Shown in pieces: positions 55,408 through 63,783 of a DNA stretch of 64,000 nucleotides. Both the position numbers and the translations under genes were made by a program. Below the pieces are notes generated by a model. The model searched no databases, was not told where the DNA came from, and saw only the letters and a list, made by a program, of their open reading frames with translations. Numbering within the stretch: position 1 is the stretch's first letter; each line of letters starts with the position of its first letter. Source of the DNA: Roseiarcus sp963774195 (GTDB lineage Bacteria > Pseudomonadota > Alphaproteobacteria > Rhizobiales > Beijerinckiaceae); assembly GCA_963774195.1 (NCBI GenBank), contig CAVZDY010000006.1, positions 186,001-250,000 on the forward strand. Reading direction: 5' to 3'.

Positions 55408-57147
55408 TTACTCGCCCTTCTTGGCGCGCGCCTTGAGCGCGGCGCCGAGAATGTCGCCGAGCGAAGCGCCCGAGTCGGCTGAGCCGTACTGGGCGATCGC
55501 TTCCTTTTCCTCAGCGACTTCGAGCGCCTTGATCGACACGGCGATCTTGCGCGCGCGGCGGTCGAACTGCGTGATGCGGGCGTCGACCTTCTCGCCGACG
55601 GAGAACCGCTCCGGCCGCTGGTCGCCGCGATCGCGCGCGAGTTCGTTGCGCTTGATGAAGGCCGTCAGATCGGTGCCGGCAATCTTCACTTCGAGGCCGC
55701 CGTCCTTGACCTCGAGCACCTCGCACGTAACGACCGCGCCCTTGCGGACCTCGCCCTCGCCGCCGGCGCCCTCTTCGCCGCTCGCCTTCTTGGCCGCGAA
55801 CGGATCGCTGGCGAGTTGCTTGACGCCGAGCGCGATGCGCTCCTTCTCGATGTCGACGTCGAGCACCTTGGCGCTGACGCTGTCACCCTTCTTGTATTCC
55901 TCGATCGCCTGCTCGCCGGGCCTCGACCAGTCGAGATCGGAGAGGTGCACCATGCCGTCCACGTCGCCGTCGAGGCCGATGAACAGGCCGAACTCGGTCT
56001 TGTTCTTGACCTCGCCTTCGACGGTCGAGCCGACGGGATGCTTCGAGGCGAAGGCCTCCCACGGGTTCTGCAGCGTCTGCTTGAGGCCGAGCGAAATGCG
56101 GCGCTTGGCGGCGTCGACTTCGAGCACCTGAACCTCGACCTCCTGGCTGGTCGAAATGATCTTGCCGGGATGGACGTTCTTCTTGGTCCAGGACATCTCG
56201 GAGACGTGGATCAGTCCCTCGATTCCGGGCTCGAGCTCGACGAACGCGCCGTAGTCGGTGATGTTGGTCACGCGGCCCTTGAGGCGCTGGCCGACGGCGT
56301 AGCGCTGCTCGATCGCCGCCCAGGGATCTTCCTGGAGCTGCTTCATGCCGAGCGAGATGCGGTGCGTCTCGTGGTTGATCTTGATGATGCGCACCTTCAC
56401 CGTCTGGCCGATGCTGAGCACCTCGGTCGGATGGTTGACGCGGCGCCAGGCGATGTCGGTGACGTGCAGCAGACCGTCGATGCCGCCGAGGTCGACGAAC
56501 GCGCCGTAGTCGGTGATATTCTTGACGGTGCCTTCGATCACCTGACCTTCGGCAAGGTTGGCGACGATCTCGTGGCGCTGCTCGGCGCGGCTCTCCTCGA
56601 GGACGGTGCGGCGCGAGACAACGATGTTGCCGCGGCGGCGGTCCATCTTGAGGATCTGGAACGGCTGCGGCACGTTCATCAGCGGCGCGACGTCGCGGAC
56701 CGGGCGAATGTCGACCTGGCTGCGCGGCAGGAACGCGACGGCGCCGTCGAGGTCGACGGTGAAGCCGCCCTTGACCTGGTTGAAGATGACGCCTTCGACC
56801 TTCTCGTTCTTCTCGAACGCCTGTTCGAGCTTGACCCAACTCTCCTCGCGGCGAGCCTTGTCGCGCGAGATGACGGCTTCGCCGAGCGCGTTCTCGATGC
56901 GCTCGAGATAGACCTCGACCTCATCGCCGACGCCGGGCGCAGGATCGCGGCCGTGATTGGTGAATTCCTTCAGCGCGACGCGACCTTCGGTCTTCAGACC
57001 GATGTCGATCAGCGCCATGTCTTTTTCGATCGCAACGACCCGGCCTTTGACGACCGAGCCCTCGAAGGCTTCGTCCGCGCCGTAGGTCTCGTTCAAAAGC
57101 GCGGTGAAATCCTCGCGCGTCGGCGCGGAGGCGGTGGATACGGACAT
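55408..57147 (-). CDS. rpsA: 30S ribosomal protein S1
   Basis: 579-residue S1 with six S1 RNA-binding repeats; segments such as TDYGAFVDLGGIDGLLHVTDIAW and TDYGAFVELEPGIEGLIHVSEMSW are visible. S1 brings structured mRNAs to the 30S subunit. ATG 57147 (MSVSTASAPTREDF) has TAGGAG upstream; the longer open frame upstream is not coding. The usual upstream partner cmk is absent, replaced by a glycine-rich gene. Confidence 0.97.
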   Translation of the reverse strand: MSVSTASAPTREDFTALLNETYGADEAFEGSVVKGRVVAIEKDMALIDIGLKTEGRVALKEFTNHGRDPAPGVGDEVEVYLERIENALGEAVISRDKARREESWVKLEQAFEKNEKVEGVIFNQVKGGFTVDLDGAVAFLPRSQVDIRPVRDVAPLMNVPQPFQILKMDRRRGNIVVSRRTVLEESRAEQRHEIVANLAEGQVIEGTVKNITDYGAFVDLGGIDGLLHVTDIAWRRVNHPTEVLSIGQTVKVRIIKINHETHRISLGMKQLQEDPWAAIEQRYAVGQRLKGRVTNITDYGAFVELEPGIEGLIHVSEMSWTKKNVHPGKIISTSQEVEVQVLEVDAAKRRISLGLKQTLQNPWEAFASKHPVGSTVEGEVKNKTEFGLFIGLDGDVDGMVHLSDLDWSRPGEQAIEEYKKGDSVSAKVLDVDIEKERIALGVKQLASDPFAAKKASGEEGAGGEGEVRKGAVVTCEVLEVKDGGLEVKIAGTDLTAFIKRNELARDRGDQRPERFSVGEKVDARITQFDRRARKIAVSIKALEVAEEKEAIAQYGSADSGASLGDILGAALKARAKKGE

Positions 57148-57310
57148 TGTCTCTCCTAAAGAGCCCGTTGCGGGCGGCGCCGGCGGGGTTAGCGTTGATG
57201 GGAAGCCTCCATCGTCGGATCGGGGCCGCAAGCGATTGCGCTTGCCCGGCCCGTCGCCGCCTTGTCAGGCGGGCCGGCGCAGGCGCCGACGACGAAAGCT
57301 TATAGGTTAA

Positions 57311-57332
57311 GCGCGCGGCCGAAGCCGCGCGC
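57311..57332 (-). terminator. UUCG-loop hairpin between the glycine-rich gene and rpsA
   Basis: On the minus strand GCGCGCGGC-TTCG-GCCGCGCGC is a 9-bp perfect stem with a stable UUCG tetraloop. It lies 58 bases after the glycine-rich gene's stop. TTAACC follows instead of a T-run. It may end that transcript or protect its 3' end, or be part of the rpsA leader. Confidence 0.45.
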
Positions 57333-57390
57333 TGCTTGACAACTACCAAGATCGCGCGCAGCGGGCAAGCCCGCCGCGCGATTTCGGCGC

Positions 57391-58143
57391 TCAGCGGCGG
57401 AAGCGTCCGCCACCGCCGCCGCCGCGGAAGCCGCCGCCACGGAAAGCGCCGCCACGGAAGCCGCCGCCTGCGAACCCGGCGCGACGGAATCCGCCACCAC
57501 GGAAGCCGCCGACTGTGGCGCCGCGGAAGCCGCCGCCGCGGAAGCCAACTGCGCCGCCGCGCCAGCCGCCTCCCCAGCCGCCGCCGCCCCAGCCGCCGCC
57601 ACCCCAGCCGCCATAGCCGCCGCCCCAGCCGCCCCCGTAATAGGCGGGATAGCCATAACCGTAGCCGCCGTAGCCGCCGTATCCGCAATCGTAGCCATAG
57701 TACGGCGAGCAGTCGCCGTAGTCGGGATATCCATAGCCCCCCCAGCCATAGCCGAGGCCATAGCCAAGGCCGAGACCGGCCAGCCCCCAGCCGCCCCAGC
57801 CGCCGAAGCCGCCGCCGCGGAAGCCGCCTCCGCGCCAGCCGCCGAAGCCGCCGCCACGGAAACCGGCGCCACGGAAACCGCCGCCACGGAAACCGCCCCC
57901 GAAGCCGCCGCCACGGAAAGCGCCGCCACGGAAGCCGCCGCCGCGGAAGCCGCCACCACGGAAGCCGCCCCCTCCTCCTCCCGCCCGGAAGGCGACGTGG
58001 GTCGTCATGGGCGAGCCGCTAACTGCTTTGGTGACGCTGAGGGGACCTGCCGGGGGAAGCGCGCTCGCCGTCGTCGTAGCGACGAGCGACAAGCTCGCCG
58101 TCAGGGCGAGACCTTGTAAACAACGAAGAAAGCCCGTTTTCAT
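57391..58143 (-). CDS. Exported Gly/Trp/Tyr-rich protein
   Basis: 250 residues with a Sec signal (FLRCLQGLALTASLSLVATTTASA). The mature protein has low complexity: repeats of GGGFRG and GGAFRGG on both sides, enclosing a central GYGLGYGWGGYGYPDYGD and GGWGGGGWGG region with three Cys. Arg-Gly-Gly repeats bind nucleic acids in other proteins, but the signal peptide points to the envelope. ATG 58143 has GGAGGAAG 6 bases upstream. Family assignment is not possible beyond glycine-rich. Confidence 0.75.
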   Translation of the reverse strand: MKTGFLRCLQGLALTASLSLVATTTASALPPAGPLSVTKAVSGSPMTTHVAFRAGGGGGGFRGGGFRGGGFRGGAFRGGGFGGGFRGGGFRGAGFRGGGFGGWRGGGFRGGGFGGWGGWGLAGLGLGYGLGYGWGGYGYPDYGDCSPYYGYDCGYGGYGGYGYGYPAYYGGGWGGGYGGWGGGGWGGGGWGGGWRGGAVGFRGGGFRGATVGGFRGGGFRRAGFAGGGFRGGAFRGGGFRGGGGGGRFRR

Positions 58144-58376
58144 GGCGCACTTCCTCCATGTTCCGATCGCCGCTGCAGCGGCGACAACGGTTGACGAAGT
58201 CAACGATATGGTGACGCTTGGTCAGCTCGACAAGCTCAAGCGAATGCGCGCATTTTGCCTCGGAAATCTCCATCGCCGATTAGAATTTAGTCACTAGCGC
58301 GGCTTGGCAGCGAGGGAAGCAGCGGCTACGCTTTCCTCTTCGGCGTCGCGGAGAACGACGCGCGGGGAGAGATTTT

Positions 58377-58595
58377 ATGAACAAAGCGCGCTGGCTGGCC
58401 GTCTTGCCGTTTCTCGGCATCCTGGGGGGAACGGCGTTCGTCAATCAGGTCGAGCCGCTCGTGTTCGGTCTGCCCTTCGTACTCGCCTGGATCGTCGGCT
58501 GGGTGATCGCCGCCGCCGTCATCATGACGATCATCAACGTGGTCGACCCCGCCAACGCCGCCCCGGACGCCAGCCGTACGGAGAGGGGCCGATGA
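58377..58595 (+). CDS. DUF3311-like small membrane protein
   Basis: 72 residues with two hydrophobic segments (LAVLPFLGILGGTAFVNQ, FVLAWIVGWVIAAAVIM). Such small proteins accompany solute:sodium symporters. The stop overlaps the symporter start (ATGA), so the two are made together. Function alone unknown. GGGGAGAG precedes the ATG. Confidence 0.82.
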   Translation: MNKARWLAVLPFLGILGGTAFVNQVEPLVFGLPFVLAWIVGWVIAAAVIMTIINVVDPANAAPDASRTERGR

Positions 58596-60061
58596 ACGCC
58601 GCCCTCGTCATAATCGCCGCCAGCGCGATCGTTGCGCTCGCACTCGGCCTCGTGGCGCGGCGCGGCCTCAACATGACGCTCGAGCAATGGACGGTCGGCG
58701 GCCGCGCCTTCGGCGCCCCCCTGGTCTTCCTGCTCAGCGCGGGCGAAATCTACACCACATTCACCTTCCTCGGCGGCAGCGGCTTCGCCTATGGCAAGGG
58801 CGCCCCGGCTTATTACATTCTCGCCTACGGAACCCTCGCCTACATCATCTCCTACTGGCTGCTGCCGCCGATCTGGCGCTACGCGCGGCGCGAACGTCTG
58901 GTGTCGCAATCGCATTTCTTCGCCCGCAAATACGATAGCCCCTGGCTCGGCATTCTCGTCGCAGTCGTCGGCGTGGTCGCGCTCATTCCCTATCTCGTGC
59001 TGCAGTTCAAAGGCCTCGGCATCATCGTGGCCGTCGCCTCCTACGGCTCAATCCCGTCCTGGGCGGCGATCTGGATCGGCGCCGTAACGGTGACGGTCTA
59101 CGTCATGGTGTCGGGCGTGCACGGCGCGGCGTGGAACGCGGTGCTGAAAGACGTGCTCATCCTGGCGGTCGTGGTCTTCCTCGGCATCTATCTGCCGGTT
59201 CATTATTATGGCGGCTATGCCGAAATGTTCCGGGCGATCGACGCCGCCAAGCCGGGATTCCTGACCTTCGCGCCGTCGGGCGGCAGCGTCCTGTGGTTCC
59301 AATCGACGGTGGCGCTGACGGCGCTCGGCTTCTACATGTATCCGCACGCTTTCACCGCGTCGTTGACCGCACGCGAAGAGCGGACGTTTCGGCGTAATGC
59401 GGCGGCGCTGCCCGTCTATCAGCTCATCCTGCTGTTCGTATTCTTCTGCGGTTTCGCGGCCATCCTGAAAGTGCCCGCGCTCACCGGCTCCGACATCGAC
59501 CTCTCGCTGTTCAAGCTGGCGATTCAGACCTTCGACCCGTGGTTCGTGGGCGTGATCGGCGCTGCCGGCGTGCTGACCGCGCTGGTGCCGGGCTCGCTGA
59601 TCCTGGTCGCGGCGGCGACGCTGATCGCCAACGACGTTGTTCGTCCGCTGAAACCGGGTCTATCCGAAGGCGCGGTGGCGCTGATCGCCCGCGCGGTCGT
59701 TCCCCTCCTGGCGTTGATTGCCGTCTATTACACTTTGCAGGGCGGCCAGACGATCGTCGCCCTGCTGCTGATGGGCTACGCCTTCGTCACGCAATTGTTT
59801 CCCGCCACAGTCTGCAGCCTGATGGCGCGCAATCCATTGACGAAGCAGGGCGCGGCGGCGGGGATCATCGCCGGCGTCGCGGTCGTCGCCTATGTCACGC
59901 TGGAGAAGCGCGCCTTCACGGATCTGCTGCCATTCCTGCCCAGCAAGGCCAACGACATCAATATCGGCTTTGCGGCGCTGATCGTGAATGTGATCGTGAC
60001 GGCGGTGGTGAGCCTCGCAACTCGGCCGGCGGCGGTCCGCGTCGCTTCACCCTCGACGTGA
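58592..60061 (+). CDS. Sodium:solute symporter (SSS family)
   Basis: 489-residue transporter with about thirteen membrane helices. It has LSAGEIYTTFTFLGGSGFAYGKGAPAYYI in the region of substrate and sodium binding, LVLQFKGLGIIV, and GFYMYPHAFTASLTA. It resembles MctP-like monocarboxylate permeases of the SSS family, whose substrates are lactate, pyruvate or similar acids; this is only inferred. Confidence 0.88.
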   Translation: MNAALVIIAASAIVALALGLVARRGLNMTLEQWTVGGRAFGAPLVFLLSAGEIYTTFTFLGGSGFAYGKGAPAYYILAYGTLAYIISYWLLPPIWRYARRERLVSQSHFFARKYDSPWLGILVAVVGVVALIPYLVLQFKGLGIIVAVASYGSIPSWAAIWIGAVTVTVYVMVSGVHGAAWNAVLKDVLILAVVVFLGIYLPVHYYGGYAEMFRAIDAAKPGFLTFAPSGGSVLWFQSTVALTALGFYMYPHAFTASLTAREERTFRRNAAALPVYQLILLFVFFCGFAAILKVPALTGSDIDLSLFKLAIQTFDPWFVGVIGAAGVLTALVPGSLILVAAATLIANDVVRPLKPGLSEGAVALIARAVVPLLALIAVYYTLQGGQTIVALLLMGYAFVTQLFPATVCSLMARNPLTKQGAAAGIIAGVAVVAYVTLEKRAFTDLLPFLPSKANDINIGFAALIVNVIVTAVVSLATRPAAVRVASPST

Positions 60062-60065
60062 CGGA

Positions 60066-60422
60066 TCAGTCGAAGATTTCGTATTCGTGTTCGGCGGCTC
60101 CCGGCGCCGGGCGTTCCTCGGCCTGATGACCGAGCGCGACGGCGAGGTCGTGGAGGGTGACGACCCGGCTGGCGTCCTTCGGATCGGCGCGCCATTCGAC
60201 CGGACAATCCGCCGACAACGCTTCGAGGAACGCGGCAACCGCCGCGACTTCCTGCGTCGCCCGATCGAGATCCTGCAATTGGTGGAATTGGACGGAGCGC
60301 GGTGAAGATCCGCCGAGCGCGAGATCGCCAACGGCGCCTTGTACGCCTTCGAGGCGTCCGGCGACTTTGCGCAGTTCCTCGGTCACCTGAAGGAGAATCG
60401 TTGCAATAGGGGACAAGGCCAA
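60066..60422 (-). CDS. CheT/CheZ-like chemotaxis protein (putative)
   Basis: 118 residues, mostly predicted helix, with no signal. It is the last gene of the che operon, 39 bases after cheD, where cheT sits in rhizobial operons. Asp53-Arg-Ala-Thr-Gln57 in LQDLDRATQEV fits the DxxxQ phosphatase motif of CheZ and CheT, set in a long helix as in CheZ (QDLTGQ). It may dephosphorylate CheY or act as an adaptor. Motif and position are seen; function is inferred. C-terminal AEHEYEIFD is acidic, like CheZ's CheY-binding tail. Confidence 0.6.
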   Translation of the reverse strand: MALSPIATILLQVTEELRKVAGRLEGVQGAVGDLALGGSSPRSVQFHQLQDLDRATQEVAAVAAFLEALSADCPVEWRADPKDASRVVTLHDLAVALGHQAEERPAPGAAEHEYEIFD

Positions 60423-60461
60423 CTCCTATCGTGTGCGCGACCTTAAGTCCCGTCACACGCC

Positions 60462-61007
60462 TTAAAACAGTTCGACGTCGCCGCCCCGCGGCGGCGCCTG
60501 CGGCCTGACGACGTCGATGGCTTCGACGCCGGCGCCAACCGCGACATAGCTCTGCCGAGCGCGACCCGAGACGGGCCAATATTGCAAGCGACGTCCACGC
60601 TCGCCGCCGAGATCCTTGCCGACCACCGAAATGCCTTCGTGACGGAGGTACCGCTCGGCGAATTCAGCGTTCTTGCTTCCGATGTCGGAGAGGCCTCGCA
60701 TCATGCGGGCGCCGCCGAACAGCTTGGCCTCCAGGCGATCGCGCAGGGCGCCCTGCTGCATCAGCCCGTTGATCAGCAGCTCCATCAGATAGTCGCCGTA
60801 GCGCTCGGCGTCCTGTCCGTAGCTTCGCGACTCTTCGCCGGGCAGGAGGAAATGGTTCATCCCGCCCACCCCGGCCACCGGATCGCGAATGCAGGCGGCG
60901 ACGCAGGAGCCGAGCAGCGTCGTCACCACCACGTTCGGATCCGCGCTTACCCGGTATTCGCCTTGAACGATGGGTATCTTTCGTTCCGGCCCCCCGCTCG
61001 GGTTCAT
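60462..61007 (-). CDS. cheD: Chemoreceptor glutamine deamidase CheD
   Basis: 181-residue deamidase that acts on chemoreceptors. The catalytic Cys is in LLGSCVAACIRD and the His in GGMNHFLLPG, with KLFGGARMM and the late Thr/Ser region IGSKNAEF. It starts 4 bases inside the end of cheY. Confidence 0.95.
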   Translation of the reverse strand: MNPSGGPERKIPIVQGEYRVSADPNVVVTTLLGSCVAACIRDPVAGVGGMNHFLLPGEESRSYGQDAERYGDYLMELLINGLMQQGALRDRLEAKLFGGARMMRGLSDIGSKNAEFAERYLRHEGISVVGKDLGGERGRRLQYWPVSGRARQSYVAVGAGVEAIDVVRPQAPPRGGDVELF

Positions 61008-61393
61008 GCCAACTTCCCGACAACCGCCTCGATCGCCCCCTTCAGCGAAGTGACCGTGAAGGGCTTCGTCACGTAGTTGTTCAAGCTGAATTGGCGCCCG
61101 CGTTCGATCAGGGTTTTGTCAGCGCTGCCGGTGACGAGGATGAAGCCGATCCGGCTGGTCGGCTTGTGCTCCCGCAGACCCTTGAGCAGGCCGAGCCCGT
61201 CGAGACCCGGCATGTTCATGTCGGAGATCACGAGGTGAACCGGTTGCGTCTTCAGCGCGGTCAGCGCCGCCGCGCCGTCCTTTGCGATGGCGACCCCACG
61301 CACGCCCATCTGGTCAAGCGCATCGACGATGAGCGCCCGGCTGACCGAGGTATCGTCGACCACCATGACCTTCAGCTTTTCCGCCAGCGACAT
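61004..61393 (-). CDS. cheY: Chemotaxis response regulator CheY
   Basis: 129-residue receiver domain. Asp13-Asp14 bind Mg, Asp58 (VISDMNMPG) takes the phosphate, with the Thr of ILVTGS and the Lys of VTKPF completing the active site. It would carry the signal to the flagellar switch. Overlaps cheD by ATGA. Confidence 0.95.
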   Translation of the reverse strand: MSLAEKLKVMVVDDTSVSRALIVDALDQMGVRGVAIAKDGAAALTALKTQPVHLVISDMNMPGLDGLGLLKGLREHKPTSRIGFILVTGSADKTLIERGRQFSLNNYVTKPFTVTSLKGAIEAVVGKLA

Positions 61394-61395
61394 TG

Positions 61396-62433
61396 TTAGC
61401 TCTTTCCATTTTGCGTTGAGGTAAGGGCCAGGATCTCCGCCCCGATATCGCCCAGCGACAATTGCTTCTCGACGGCCCCGCTCTCGAACGCGATCTTGGG
61501 CATTCCGAAGACGACGCTCGTCGCCTCATTCTGACCGATGGTGCGGGCTCCAGCTTTGCGCATCGCGAGCAGGCCCACGGCGCCGTCTTTTCCCATGCCC
61601 GTCAAAATCACGCCGACGGAGCGGTGGCCGCAGGTTTTCGCCACGGAATTGAAGAGCACGTCGACCGAGGGCCGATGGCCGTTGACGAGTGCGTCCGCAT
61701 TGAGCCGGCAACGCCAGGCGCTTGGATGCGCGACCTCAAGGTGCGTCGCGCTGCCCGGCGCGAGATAGACCCGCCCCGCCTCCAGCGGCGCGCCGTCCTC
61801 GGCCTCCGTCACCTTCGCGGGCGTCAGCCCGTCGAGCCGGCGGGCGAACGACTTGGTGAACGGCGTCGGCATGTGCAGCGTGATGACGGTCGGCGGACAG
61901 TTGACGGGATAGCCGGTGAGGACCGCGATCAGGGCTTCGACGCCCCCCGTCGAAGCGCCGATCGCGACGAGCCTGCCGTCCGAACGGTAGGCCGGCGCGG
62001 AGGCGGCGGGGCGCGCCGCCTGATCGTCGAACCGCTTGCGGATTCGAGCGCTCGCCGCCGCCTTGACGCGAGCGGGAAGGTCGTCGAACGAATTCGGCCC
62101 CTCGATCGACGGCTTGCCGATGCAATCGACCGCGCCGAGCTCCATGGCGCGGATCGTCGCCCCGGCCCCCTTCGCCGTGAGGCTCGACACCATGACGACG
62201 GGAAATGGCCGCAGCCGCATCACCTTTTCGAGGAACTCGAGCCCGTCCATCTTCGGCATCTCGACGTCGAGCGTCATGACGTCGGGGTCGAGCGCCTTGA
62301 TCGCTTCGCGCGCCTGCAACGGATCGGCCGCCTGTCCGACGACGCTGATGTCGGGATCGCGCGACAACGACGCGATGATGAGCCCTCGCATCGTCGCCGA
62401 ATTGTCGACGACCAGAACGCGAACCGGCCTCAT
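61396..62433 (-). CDS. cheB: Chemoreceptor methylesterase CheB
   Basis: 345-residue CheB with an N-terminal receiver (phospho-acceptor Asp56 in TLDVEMPKMDG) and a C-terminal esterase with catalytic Ser in AIGASTGGVEAL, His in ITLHMPTPF and Asp in LTGMGKDGA. The linker is the usual length. ATG 62433 overlaps the cheR stop (ATGA). Confidence 0.97.
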   Translation of the reverse strand: MRPVRVLVVDNSATMRGLIIASLSRDPDISVVGQAADPLQAREAIKALDPDVMTLDVEMPKMDGLEFLEKVMRLRPFPVVMVSSLTAKGAGATIRAMELGAVDCIGKPSIEGPNSFDDLPARVKAAASARIRKRFDDQAARPAASAPAYRSDGRLVAIGASTGGVEALIAVLTGYPVNCPPTVITLHMPTPFTKSFARRLDGLTPAKVTEAEDGAPLEAGRVYLAPGSATHLEVAHPSAWRCRLNADALVNGHRPSVDVLFNSVAKTCGHRSVGVILTGMGKDGAVGLLAMRKAGARTIGQNEATSVVFGMPKIAFESGAVEKQLSLGDIGAEILALTSTQNGKS

Positions 62434-63317
62434 GCCCGCCCCCCGGTCTTCAAACGATATGCCGTTACGCCTTCGGAGACGAAGCGCGCAGAGGCTGGGC
62501 CCGTCACCCGCTCGGAGTGGCCGATGTAGAGCCAGCCGTTCGGTTCCAATTTGTCGGCGAACCGGCTCCACACTGCCTGCTGCGTCGGTTCGTCGAAATA
62601 GATGGCGACGTTGCGGCAGAAGATCGCCCCGAACTTGCCGGGCATCGGCCAGTCTGCATTGAGATTGAGGGTGCGAAAGGCGATGAGCCGGCGCATCGCC
62701 TCGACGGCCTGCCACCCCTGCGCCGTCGGCTCGAAGTAGCGTCTGCGCAGGTCCGCAGGAACTTCGGCAAGCGCAGATTCCGAGTAGACGCCACGCTGCG
62801 CTTCGGCGACCACGCGCGGATCAATGTCGGTCGCGAGGATCTTCACGTCGAGCGAGCCCGCGTTCGGCTCCAGCGAGAGCAGCGTGAGCGCGATGGAATA
62901 AGGTTCCTGGCCCGTCGAGCAGGCCGCGGACCACAGGCGCACGCGCCCTCCCCGGCGCGCCGCCTCGAGCATCGGCGGCAGCACATTTGCGCGCAAATGT
63001 TCGAAATGATGCGGCTCGCGAAGAAAGCGGGTGACGTTTGTCGTCAACGCCGACAGCATTTCCAACCGTTCGGCGGCCCCTTGCGGGGAGGCGACGAGCT
63101 GGCAATAGTCCTGAAAGTTATCGAGGTTGAGCTTGCGCAGCCGTTTGACGAGCCGGGAATAGACCAGCGTCGCCTTCGACTCATGCAAATAAATCCCGGC
63201 GTCGGCGTAGAGCATCGCCGCGATCTCGCCGAAATCACGCTTCGACATGGCGAACTCGCCATCGATCAGGGAGTCCCGCGATTGCGTTTCGGCCGGTGCG
63301 GCCCCGAGGCGCGTCAT
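62430..63317 (-). CDS. cheR: Chemoreceptor methyltransferase CheR
   Basis: 295-residue SAM-dependent methyltransferase. It has the N-terminal helical domain and SAM-binding WSAACSTGQEPYSIAL, ILATDIDPRVV and FCRNVAIYFDEPTQ. ATG 63317 overlaps the cheW stop (ATGA); an internal ATG (MSKRDFGE) is an alternative. Confidence 0.96.
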   Translation of the reverse strand: MTRLGAAPAETQSRDSLIDGEFAMSKRDFGEIAAMLYADAGIYLHESKATLVYSRLVKRLRKLNLDNFQDYCQLVASPQGAAERLEMLSALTTNVTRFLREPHHFEHLRANVLPPMLEAARRGGRVRLWSAACSTGQEPYSIALTLLSLEPNAGSLDVKILATDIDPRVVAEAQRGVYSESALAEVPADLRRRYFEPTAQGWQAVEAMRRLIAFRTLNLNADWPMPGKFGAIFCRNVAIYFDEPTQQAVWSRFADKLEPNGWLYIGHSERVTGPASARFVSEGVTAYRLKTGGRA

Positions 63318-63778
63318 GCCGCATTCTCCGTCAGCGCCGGCATCAGGCTATCGAGTTCGATGAGGCCGATCATGCGGCCGTCGATCGCCATCACGCCCTT
63401 AATGAAGGATTCGACCGCGCCTTTGGCGACCTCGGGGGTCGGCTGAATCGCGTCGGTGGAGAACGACAGGATGTCGGAGACGGCATCGACCAACAGGCCG
63501 ATGATCTGGGGGCCGATCTGCACGACGATGATCACCTGGCGGGCGCCGGTCTCCGTCCTGGGGAAACCAAGGCGCTCCGAGAGATCGACCACCGGCAGCA
63601 CGGAGCCGCGCAGGTTGATGACCCCGCGCACATAGGAAGGCGCGTGCGGCAACGCCGTCGCCGGCGTCCAGCCGCGGATCTCGCGCACCGACATGATGTC
63701 GATGCAGAATTCCTGCACACCGATGCGGAACGCGATGAATTCGCGCGCCGAACCATTCGCTGAACTCTTGTCGGGCAT
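63314..63778 (-). CDS. cheW: Chemotaxis adaptor CheW
   Basis: 154-residue coupling protein linking receptors to CheA. It shows FIAFRIGVQEFCIDIMSVREI, VRGVINLRGSVLPVVDL and IIGLLVDAVSDIL. ATG 63778 is preferred; TTG 63787 overlaps the cheA stop. Confidence 0.96.
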   Translation of the reverse strand: MPDKSSANGSAREFIAFRIGVQEFCIDIMSVREIRGWTPATALPHAPSYVRGVINLRGSVLPVVDLSERLGFPRTETGARQVIIVVQIGPQIIGLLVDAVSDILSFSTDAIQPTPEVAKGAVESFIKGVMAIDGRMIGLIELDSLMPALTENAA

Positions 63779-63783
63779 GGATT

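Noticed and set aside
57336..58022. 228-residue Arg/Ser/His-rich frame on the plus strand
   Set aside because: Antisense of the glycine-rich repeat gene; its composition is a by-product of GGC/CGG repeats.
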